NCBI RefSeq assembly: GCF_037392515.1
Contig: NC_090295.1
Coordinates: 19,236,001 to 19,300,000, forward strand
Reading direction: 5' to 3'
Length of the DNA: 64,000 nucleotides
DNA from: Haliotis asinina
Lineage: Eukaryota > Mollusca > Gastropoda > Lepetellida > Haliotidae
Positions 55,127-64,000 of the stretch are shown here, in pieces. Made by a program: the position numbers and the translations under genes. Under the pieces are notes generated by a model. It was not told the DNA's origin and did not search any database. It worked only from the letters and a program-made list of their open reading frames with translations. Within the stretch, counting starts at the first letter, position 1. Every line of letters starts with the position of its first letter.

Positions 55127-55215
55127 AGCATTGCTGGAACGACACGGGACGAGCATATGTGTGAAAATGTGTATCTTGCAAGTTATTCATGACATAATAA
55201 ATAAAAAGCATTTCA
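55127..55215 (+). terminator. Gene 4 last non-coding exon and polyadenylation signal
   Basis: A 'ttttttttatttcag' acceptor ends at 55126. Overlapping AATAAA signals lie at 55196-55201 and 55200-55205. The 3' UTR intron donor 'ataccgtacgta' after the stop codon at 53324-53326 is conserved with genes 1 and 2, giving an intron of about 1.8 kb here against about 0.15 kb there. Confidence 0.7.
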
Positions 55216-56545
55216 GAAAAGTGTCTTTCGATGTATTTGCCTTTTTCGACGTTGCTACAAGTTGGCATGGCCAACGTATGAAGATTTAGCATAACAAGCT
55301 AGTTACTGTGCCTATATCCTTGCACATTACTTTTTTCTACTTCACTACTTCACGTCATCACTATTACGTTTAGCGTTTGGAGGGTTTGTTCCCGTCACTC
55401 TTTCCGACAAAACTATTCATTTGTCAAAAGGCAAAAAAGCAGATCTGTCCATTTCAAGTAAAATCAATTGGAATCAGCGTTCGAAATAATCGCAGGCCCG
55501 CAGGCCCGGAGGGGAGGCAGGGGAGGGGTGTTAACTTTAACATTTTCCATATTTTATTTCTTTGTTAACGTTTGGAATCATCTATGATCCAGCATGTTAC
55601 GATAATAGTTTCACTTCCTGGTATTTACGCGCTTTGTGTATTGAAATTAGTCAGCCGTAGAGACCCTGAAGTATATGTTCAAGAAAGCCCACGCAAGTCT
55701 ATAAACATGTGGCAAGTCTAGATTTCCTTAGCTTGAAGAAAGTCTCAGGGCTCCATTTCATTATATTATTTTTTTCACTATGAACGTTGTCAGTAAAATA
55801 TGTTCATTTCAGAGAGTAGTTGTTAGTCTATATTGAAATGTCAGCATCAGTCTTCAACGTATAAAAACAAAAACTCTGAACAAGGAGCTTGGCTATTTAA
55901 TTTTGTAGAAACAGTGTGAAGCTGTGTAAAGTGTAGTCTATTTAGGTTTGACGGCAACAAATCGGGCCTGCTTTTTTATTCAAGGCCTTTTGGTTTTCCA
56001 AGCCTGCAGGCGGCAGATGGCCAACTGGCAAACTGAAGTGATGCAAGCAGTGACGGGAATGCTGTTTAAATATAACAGGCTGTTTGATCATAGTCGTGGA
56101 GACCGACTCGAAAACGTTATAAAATAGCATAAGTAAAATCGTGAACCCATAGTGAGCAATAGTTCCAAGATCAACTTAGCCATGCAAACGCACTGACCTT
56201 GCTCAACAGAAGATGCATCAAATTTACACGTATAATCATAGTGCAAGCTGATTATCAAATCAGCAACGTTTGTGTGCCATGGGCAAGGTTCACATCAGTA
56301 GTACGAGTTCAGTGAATTCGTCAGACATTGTCTGAGAGTCCAAATGTTTTCTCCAGCCCCTGAGCCCCAATATTTCCTTTCCGCCAAACCTCAAAAACCT
56401 TCAAAACCTCAAGGAGAAGCAAGGTTTCCCGATTTCCTCATTTTCTGAATTTCTGAATTCATTGGAGGTCCTTTTCAATGTGTTTGTTGCTTTCAGAATT
56501 ACAGGGATTGTGTATTCAGGGACTGTGGTCGATCTCAGTTGATTG
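55216..56545. other. Intergenic DNA downstream of gene 4
   Basis: No gene, RNA or known repeat recognised. Confidence 0.4.
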
Positions 56546-56549
56546 TCAT

Positions 56550-56870
56550 CCAGGGGCAGTTCTAGCTACATGGTCCTGGACTGTCATTTAAACAAGACTC
56601 CACATTTCATTGCCGATATTTGAACCCGATCGAACACGTTTCCGATCAGCTAAAAAGACAAGTGCAACAACACATGAATAAAGTTCGAAGCTCTATTAGA
56701 TTTTCGAAGCTCTCTTAGCGCTAAGGGAGTCGCAAATGTCAGGCATTAACAGTAACTTACGACTTTCTTAACGCTAGGAGAGCTTTGGAAATCTAGGCCC
56801 CGGTCCTGAAGGACACTGGGCAAGCATTCGGTGACAATGGCAGCAGCTTCCGGTTTGGATGTAGCGTTCT
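56550..56870 (+). mobile_element. Tc1/mariner transposase remnant split by a foldback element
   Basis: Left part: 'cgatatttgaacccgatcga' gives LNPIEHV and then DQLKRQVQQHM (56609-56677), the conserved block around the last catalytic acidic residue of Tc1 transposases. Right part: DTGQAFGDNGSS-like (56814-56850), where the family has DLGQALVAMWQQ. The foldback at 56697-56800 separates the two. Dead. Confidence 0.65.
56697..56800. mobile_element. Palindromic foldback element, complete, inside a Tc1 remnant
   Basis: 'tagattttcgaagctctctt' and 'agcgctaag' on the left, 'cttaacgctaggagagcttt' and 'ggaaatctaggc' on the right. More diverged than the copies at 4261, 16013 and 39343. Confidence 0.8.
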
Positions 56871-57161
56871 GACAGGTTGTCCTGTCCATAAGTGTTGCCA
56901 CACACACGCACGCGCAAGCACACACGCATGCACACGGTCGCACAAGCACCATGGTTTCATGAAAGCATTTGAAAGTGTACGTCGTGCCTGCACTTCCAAA
57001 GTCAACGTTTACAAAGGATTTGGGCCTTAAAACGAAATATTTTATATTGGCTGCATGGACCCTGACTGAATACAGCACACTGCCAGTTTTGATTTATGTC
57101 ACAAATTTCATCTTGGACATTTTATCTGTAAAGAGTTTGTCTAAAGTATATGGTCTTTGTG

Positions 57162-57237
57162 CCTTAGTACTGTTTCTTTAACCTTAGTACTGTTTCTTTA
57201 ACCTTAGTACTGTTTCTTTAACCTTCGTACTGTTTCC
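57162..57237 (+). repeat. 20-bp tandem repeat, four copies
   Basis: The unit 'ccttagtactgtttctttaa' is repeated almost exactly. Nothing is recognised between here and 57820. Confidence 0.9.
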
Positions 57238-57821
57238 CCAAGGCTCACCATCTTCGAAGTGGTCTTGAGATACGCACACAAAACACAAATTCAGACAAAA
57301 CTGAATTCTAAGACATTCTTAAGCCTACAATATTTAAGTCTTAACAATTCCTCTTTGGATTACATTTTTTCGGATAAATACGGATTCTAGAACTTCTTAG
57401 GTTTTAGTCTCATCAGGAATCCGAATCCAAACTCTCAGAATGAGGCACATAATTGCCAGCACACAAATTCACCCATTTAACAGACAAAGACAAGGATCTG
57501 ACAATTGGTGCCATTTTCAGTCAGTAATATAACACGTGATTCATTCTTTTCTGTATTGATACAAGACACAAGACAGTTTTCGAAATGGGTGGGTTTCATT
57601 CCATTACTTGATTCATGGTTAAACCGCAATTACTGGGAAAAGCAGCAACAGAGCGTATACCTGCTTGCTTTGTCTGTCAATTTCAACATACCTATGTATT
57701 TTCTAATTATTTTTTCCGCACATCTTTTTATGTCAGCGTAGGTTCCTCAAATGTTTTCAGCATAAGACAGTTTTACTGATAAATGAAAGAAGCAACAGTT
57801 CATACAAAAGAGCACATTTCA

Positions 57822-57979
57822 AATGAGTGAATGAGTTTGGTTTTACGCCGCTTTTAGTAATATTCCAGCAATATCATGGTAAGGAACACCAGAAATGGGT
57901 TTCACACACAGTACCCATGTGGGTATCGAACTCGGCGTGACAAACGAACGCTTTAACCACTAGGCTACCCACCGACCCC
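57822..57979 (-). repeat. SINE-1 copy, well preserved
   Basis: 'gagtgaatgagtttggtttt', 'acgccgcttttagtaatatt', 'gggtatcgaactcggcgtga' and 'accactaggctacccaccga' follow the reversed SINE-1 to its tRNA-like head. Confidence 0.85.
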
Positions 57980-58399
57980 ACGTTTCTAAAGAGGAGGGTA
58001 GGATGAATTTATTGACATAAGTACTTACGTGTTTTACAGAAATATAATGAATAAAATATAGTGAAAAAGAGCCCTGCGATCTTCATCGTGGAAATCTAGA
58101 CTTGACACATTTCATAGACTTGCGTTCGCGTTCTTGGATATATTTGCTTCAGGGTCTGACATACTACTGAAACCTTGACAGTTAGTACCATTTTCACTCA
58201 AGGATGTGACACGAAGCTCATTCTTGTCTGTCTATATGATAGATTAGTGAAATTCCACTGTAATAGTGGTTGATGTTGCAGAATGTGGTATGGAATGTGT
58301 ACCGTACACGTTCTACCATCTACAGTGGTGCCACCACATTCAGCCAATTGTCCATAAACAGGTGTTACATATGATAGGTTTAATTGGGAAGAGCAGATT

Positions 58400-58548
58400 T
58401 TTTATGCTGTTCGCTCGTCACGATGAGGACCTGGGTTCGATGCCAACACAGGAATAACGTGTGAAGCACATTTTGTGATATTATGATATTATTGTGATAT
58501 TGCTGTAATATTGCTACAGGCGTCGTAAAACCATACTCACTTACTAAG
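58400..58548 (+). repeat. SINE-1 copy, plus orientation
   Basis: 'ttcgctcgtcacgatgagga', 'cctgggttcgatgcc' (B box), 'ggcgtcgtaaaaccatactc'. The A box is degraded, and the middle has duplicated 'tattgtgatat' words. Confidence 0.75.
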
Positions 58549-59670
58549 TCGAGACACTACATCCACAGATACTGATTGTGTCGTGTGGAGCGTGCACTAT
58601 AGTCAGTTGAATCAAGTGCCTGAACTATCATCGAAAGTAAACGGTTTAACAAAAACATCTGGGACTCGATCCACATGAAGTTCGTAGCACTGTTCCATAC
58701 ATACGAATAGAGTTACGACAGGTCGTAACGTTACGAATGTCTTGTGGATGACCCAGCACATGCTATATGCATGTTTTCGCTTTCCCCATTTCCACAACTT
58801 GCAGATCACCCTCTATCAGTATCAGCACAAGTTCACAGATACAGCTCGGCCGCACTGGAATCAATACAAAATCTCCAGTACAGCGAATCATCTCATACCC
58901 GTGGACCACGAAAACAGTTCCCCCAGGCACATCGCTTCTTCCTGCATCGTTTCCAAACACAACCTTCCAACCCCCCACCCACCCCCACTCCTACCCTACC
59001 CCACATCCCATATTTTTTTATGATTTATTCACGTACCTACCTTAGAGTGACCCCTACATGGATAGACCCTTATTTTGCCCCGTAGTGCAATAATAAAAAA
59101 CATTTTTTAAAAAAACTTCCTCGTCTGTCATGCTTTCTTGTCAGCTATGACATTTCACGTCGCCTGTAAATCTACTTTGTTTCGCAAGTACAAGATTCTT
59201 TTCTCTAGTTCTAGTGATTGGAAGGTGCACTTCATATGTTTCAAGGTAACTTCCGCAATATTTCACCAATATTACAACAAGAATGCCAGAAATATTGAAC
59301 TTAAGTGGGGAAACATGGGCATCTGAGTTATATAGATATGGCAGTGTTACTGTATCAAACATTACAAGATTTGTGTTTAAGATGTATACTGACAAAGTTT
59401 CGTTGTTTGTTACAGTAAATACAGTTAGAATTTATTTGAAATACTTTTAGATAGTGTAGTTAACTTTGCATATGCATTATATATTTCAAGTAACACTTAG
59501 TTCAAAACCGTATGTATTATAAGTTTGCGATCAATTTATGCAAATTTGTTTACGCTCATTTCAGTAGCGCAGATAGCAAGAATAATAATGTTTATTGCAA
59601 ACGTTTATCCACGGCGGTATTATTATTATTATTATTTTGTGGTCGATAAGGTCAAACAAGTAATTCTAAG
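58549..59670. other. Intergenic DNA, nothing recognised
   Basis: The overlapping frames at 58740-59085 have no recognisable domain and skewed composition. No RNA gene. Confidence 0.4.
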
Positions 59671-59673
59671 CAA

Positions 59674-59788
59674 AGTGGGGTTGTGGGGTAACCTAGTGGT
59701 GAAAGGGTTCGCTCCTCACGCCGAAGACCCGTGATCTATTACCCACATGGGTATAATGTGGGAAACATATTTTTGGTGTTCCCCGCCA
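59674..59788 (+). repeat. SINE-1, 5' part only
   Basis: 'ggggtaacctagtggtgaaa' (A box) to 'ttggtgttccccgcc'. The tail is missing. A TTA trinucleotide repeat lies just upstream (59617-59637). Confidence 0.75.
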
Positions 59789-59823
59789 AAAGAAAGCTTA
59801 AGAAAGTCACTCCAAGCTGTAAC

Positions 59824-59947
59824 CTGGGCTCTTATTCTCGAAACATTCGTAGCCTTAATAATTCTTAACTATGGTCGTAGCCAAAGTCTTAAGAATGCGC
59901 TTAATAAGTTCGTAGGGCTACGAACGTTTCCAGACTAGCTAGCCTGG
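59824..59947. mobile_element. Second foldback family, complete copy
   Basis: Outer arms 'cgaaacattcgtagcc' and 'gggctacgaacgtttc' are inverted. The inside has 'aattcttaactatggtcgta' and 'gccaaagtcttaagaatgcg'. Truncated relatives lie in intron 1 of genes 1 (about 4490-4558) and 2 (about 16240-16352). Confidence 0.75.
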
Positions 59948-61700
59948 TTCTTTGATCCAACTTCACAGGTGGATGACAACCCGGAACAATCATCTTCTGG
60001 GTTTTATTTAGCACCAACGGTTATAGTTCTAAGAATTCAGGTGCTTAACAAGCGTTCTGTAATCTATCCTAGAATGTCTTCGGCCGAAGCAACCTCTGAT
60101 CACTTTACGCTAGTCCTGTATACCGTCTCCCCGAATCTCCCCTTTTCCCCTCCCCCCGCCCTAGTTTTATCCCCAACCTTTCCTGCATCAAAGCGAATAA
60201 TTCATCAAATCCGCAACCCCAAACGAAACGTGACTGTTTTGCGGGACTATGTTTCAGATGTCCTAAACTACACATAATTATTAAGCCTTGATGGACTATA
60301 AATCCTTGTCTTTGTGATAGAGAACAAGGTCGGTACCTTGCTGTCAGTGTCACCTGGCTCTATTAATCCATTGCTACATTAATGCCCTGCCCATTGTTAC
60401 ATAGTCCGAGTTGTATCTCCCTCAGACCATTCAATCTCCCCTCAAGTCATGATGATGCTTTCTGTCTGTCTTGATATTTATATGTCTCCAAGACTCAATT
60501 ACAGTTTGTTCCTACTGCCCGATGTCACCCCGCTACGGACAACCAATTAATATCAGTAAACCGTTTTTGTCTGCCTTCCCGGTTCTCAGTACAAATACAC
60601 ACTTAATGCACAATATATACTCTTCCAAAAAAGCAGGGGAGCCTGAACTTTGAAGTCTGGTAGAGAGAGAGCCCATTGAGGACCTTTACAGTGACATTCA
60701 TCTTGTGTATGCAGCATAATTTCACGTTATCATCACACGCTAACACGATGCATGGGAAGCACGTGCATGGGGTGTCATAATGAATCTTGACGTTTTTCAA
60801 GCAGGTCGATAAGTCACTGCAGACCATTTTTTCTGGGTCAAATCACACACTACTGACTGAAAACTGTAAACCTGAAATTTTCATGTCATACTCCAGTCAC
60901 CTAACAAGAGGGATAACTAAACGAACAGCTATGCTTTGAGGGAAATCCATGTGGTGATGCATTCTCAAAGCATCCATTATGTGTGTATCAATATTGGTTC
61001 AATTCCATATATCTCCCGATTTCGACAATTGTACACTGAAAGCACAGTTCCCCTACATTTTTGTAAGAACATATAAATTCATACAGATCACCGCATCACA
61101 TAATACAAAGTCAATCAGCAATAAAACATGTTTTTTATTATTATTATTAAAGTAAACCGGATAACGTCTCTTCCGGTTACAAATTAAAGTCTTGATATCT
61201 GTCGTCAGCAGGACCATGTCACAAATGGCTTCAAGTTAGTCCTCCGCCTCTGAAGGTGATGTTATATTGATGGCGTCTCGTAGATTACAAAGTGGATTGA
61301 CGATATTCGTGTTCTCCTTGACAAGTGACTTTTGACAGTTTGAATTTTGTGAACAATATATAAATTTCTCAAAATTTAATGACTCATTTGAAAAAGGACA
61401 ATAATCAGAACTTTTATGAGTCCCACGTATCAGTTGTACACATTTCGTGAGAATATGTGTTTCATAAAAGCACACGCTAGACGGCTAGATGTTACCCAGG
61501 ATTTTAAAGGAAGGTTCTATGGAGTGTGTTCAGGAGAAGGAACGGTGTTTGTGAACGTAGAGTATTCGCCTGCGTTTTGTTTCTGAAATACGAACATTCG
61601 CGAAAACACTCTTGACTTCGTGAAACACGTGGAGTTGAGCCTGCACGAGTTTTTTCCCCCGATAGCAGTTTTCAAGAGTTTTGGTAGAACTTCGGACGGG
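59948..61700. other. Intergenic DNA, grading into the LTR element
   Basis: No host gene recognised. The last several hundred bases probably include the 5' LTR of the element that follows, but its outer edge cannot be placed without the second LTR. Confidence 0.4.
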
Positions 61701-61784
61701 AGCGGTCGTGTTTTTGACGACCCCTTCCATGTTGTATCTGTTAGATTGGCGAGCAGTTTAGTTTTGATAGAACACTGCGTAACA

Positions 61785-64000
61785 AAAATGGTAGCAGAGC
61801 GTGGTTGTTAAGTTTAATGTTGTGTTATATCTGGGAATAGGGCTCAGTTCGCACGTTAGTGGTTGTTGTTGTGCGGACGCTTATTAAGGTAAGTTTAATT
61901 GAAGTTAGGTAGTCAACAATTGTACTGTGTGATTAGATCACTATTAGTTAGTGAATCTACACACTGAAACATGTCACAAACAGGACCAAAACAGATTAAC
62001 CATGACGGCCGTGACTATGTAACCGAGATAGCAGAACTTAAACGCAAAAAGGCTACAGCGAAATCTGCATTTACTAAAGCAACCAATAGACTTGAGAGAC
62101 TTATTGATGAACAGAATGTTCAGAACCGGAGAGAAATCAGAAATGCAATTGACATAGTTAATGATTATCAGCTGCGGGCTATCGAAATATGTGTGTCGTT
62201 GTCTGTAACATTTCAAAGAATAGGAGATAGAGATAACATGACAAAAGTTACAGACGAGATTACCCAAATGGAAGTAATTGGGAATGGAGTACAAGAACGA
62301 GCTCAAGAGTGTTTGAGAGCTAGGTCAGATGCGAGCTCATTTAGCAGTGGTAGAACTGGAATATCTAGATTGCTTAGGGTTGAAAAAGGAAAGTATATTC
62401 CTGTTGTCAATTCTCACACACAGCAAGTGGAACCACAGTCTAGGTTAATTGATGCTAACTCAGGTCAGATGTCACAAGTCAATGCAATTGATTTAGGTCA
62501 GTTGAATAGGCCGGAAACCCCTACGCAAGAACATGTTAGGCACACAGCTTCCCAAGAAAATGTAGCGACGAGCAGTTACAATTTGGGAAATGATATGTGG
62601 AGGCAATTGAGACGTGTTTCCATTCCTACTTTTTCGGGTGATGTCAAACAGTATGAAGGTTTTAAAGCGGCTTTCATGGCTTGTGTACACAAGGCTCCAG
62701 CTACATCTGAATATAAGCTCTTACAGTTACGTCAGTACATCACTGGGGACGCAGTGAAAGTCATTCAAGACTTGGGTCATAGTGCGGCTGCATATGACGT
62801 AGCACTGGATAGATTGGAGAGGAAATATGGTGGCAAAAGACGCCAAGTTACCTTACAGTTGGAAGAAGTGTCCAACTTTAGGCCCATTCGTCCTGGCAAT
62901 GTTAGGGATATTGAGAGGTTTGCAGACATGCTGGACATAGTCGTGATCAATATTAGAGATACTGACAGGCTAGAAGAGTTAGGCAGTGGAGCATTATACA
63001 ATCAGTTACTAAAGAAAATGACAGAGTCCATGTTAACTGATTATCACAGATGGGTATTTGACCGAGAACGCCAAGAGTCAGTGGAAACACTGCGTGAATG
63101 GGTGTTGCAAGAGACTGAATTTAGTGTTATGGCATCAGAAACATTGCATGGTCTATCCCAGAAGGGAAAGACTAAAGCTAGAGGTCAGAGCAAATCAGGT
63201 TCGTTCTTTGGTGATCGACAGACTGACATGAGAGTTCAGTGTGCTCTCTGTAAAAACAGTCATCACATTTGGAAGTGTAAACAATTCAAGTTGATGAGTG
63301 TTCCCGATAGATGGGAAACTGCTAAAAAATTAAACCTTTGCTTCAGATGTCTTGGCACTAACCACCAGGCTAAAAGTTGTAATCGTAGAATCACATGTGG
63401 AATAGATAACTGTGCTGCATCACATAACAGGTTTCTTCACTCGACAAAACGATGTGAAGCTACAGAAACTAAAAAGCAAAAACAGCATGACACACAGTCT
63501 CCACCTGTAGTTACAATGTCCTCATCTGAATCCAGCAGGTCAACGTTGTTGTCACTGAGGACAGTGCCAGTAGTTCTTAAGAATGGAAACAAAAGAATTA
63601 TTGTTAATGCACTATTAGATGATGCCAGTACACAGACTTATATCAACAGGGATGCAGCCTTAGAATTAGGCTTATCTGGTCCTTCACAAAAAGTTTCTGT
63701 TAATGTCCTCAATGGGCAACATGAAATGTTGGACACCATGTCAGTTCAGGTTGGCTTAGAGAGTTTGGATGGATCAGTTAATACTACAATATATGCCTTG
63801 ACAACAACTAGGGTTACTGGATAGATGCAAGTTGTTGATTGCCGTAAGTATGCAGGTAGGTGGAAACACATTGAAAACATTGATTTTCCTAAGGTAAAGT
63901 CTCCTCATATCATAGATCTCCTTATTGGCATGGACTATCTTGAACTACATAGGTCCTATCAGGATATCATTGGTAAAGAAGGTGATCCAATAGCACGACT
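61785..64000 (+). mobile_element. BEL/Pao LTR retrotransposon, 5' part (cut by the window edge)
   Basis: A primer-binding site beginning TGGTAGCAGAG at 61789 fits the 3' end of initiator tRNA-Met; the 5' LTR should end just before it. Gag begins at 61971, with a coiled-coil-like N-terminal part, a central BEL-type Gag domain (about 62630-63150), two cysteine/histidine zinc knuckles (about 63237-63450), and then a retroviral-type aspartic protease region (from about 63560) with the LLDDAST active-site phrase. Reverse transcriptase, RNase H and integrase would lie beyond the window. Gag is open throughout, so the copy looks fairly young. The visible part shows about one break, and the rest cannot be judged. 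Treated as a fossil element. Confidence 0.85.

Noticed and set aside
58740-59085. Overlapping 92-113 codon frames
   Set aside because: Three frames of the same strand are open at once and none has a recognisable domain; a composition effect.

Overview
This is animal nuclear DNA: AT-rich, intron-bearing genes, and many interspersed repeats. The repeats include tRNA-derived SINEs ending in a 'ggcgtaaaac...actcactcact' tail, CR1-like and other LINE remnants, Tc1/mariner remnants, foldback elements, and a BEL/Pao LTR element. The SINE types and the secreted-protein genes fit a gastropod mollusc, most likely an abalone (Haliotis). The genus is recalled from repeat style and was not checked against a database.

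The main content is a tandem, same-strand cluster of ependymin-related (EPDR-type) secreted glycoprotein genes. Three copies look intact: gene 1 at 3363-7589, gene 2 at 14585-18622 and gene 4 at 43256-53326. Copy 3 (23306-25790) is a pseudogene that keeps only parts of exons 2 and 3 and the 3' UTR exon. Each intact gene has five coding exons of identical lengths (126, 111, 94, 177 and 89 nt, coding 198 residues) with the same intron phases, plus a 3' UTR intron and a last non-coding exon with AATAAA. Genes 1 and 2 encode proteins differing at 12 of 198 positions. Gene 4 is much more diverged but keeps all six cysteines. The three genes share a compact promoter: CACGTG, 13-15 nt, then GATAAAAG.

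Layout: 1-11165 is duplication block A, whose left edge lies outside the window. About 11940-22680 is block B, and 22780-28000 is the decayed block C. From 28000 to 43100 there is repeat-rich intergenic DNA. It holds an 82-83 bp minisatellite, a 1.7 kb inverted-repeat transposon that carries a fragment of ependymin intron 3, SINEs, a palindromic foldback element and a LINE 3' end. Gene 4, with large repeat-filled introns, occupies 43.1-55.2 kb. From 55.2 to 61.8 kb there are more SINEs, foldbacks and a split Tc1 remnant. A BEL/Pao element runs off the right edge.

The shared SINE, microsatellite and foldback in blocks A and B show that the duplicated unit included long flanks. Patches of near-identity between genes 1 and 2 suggest later gene conversion. 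No rRNA gene, working tRNA gene, CRISPR array or operon was seen.
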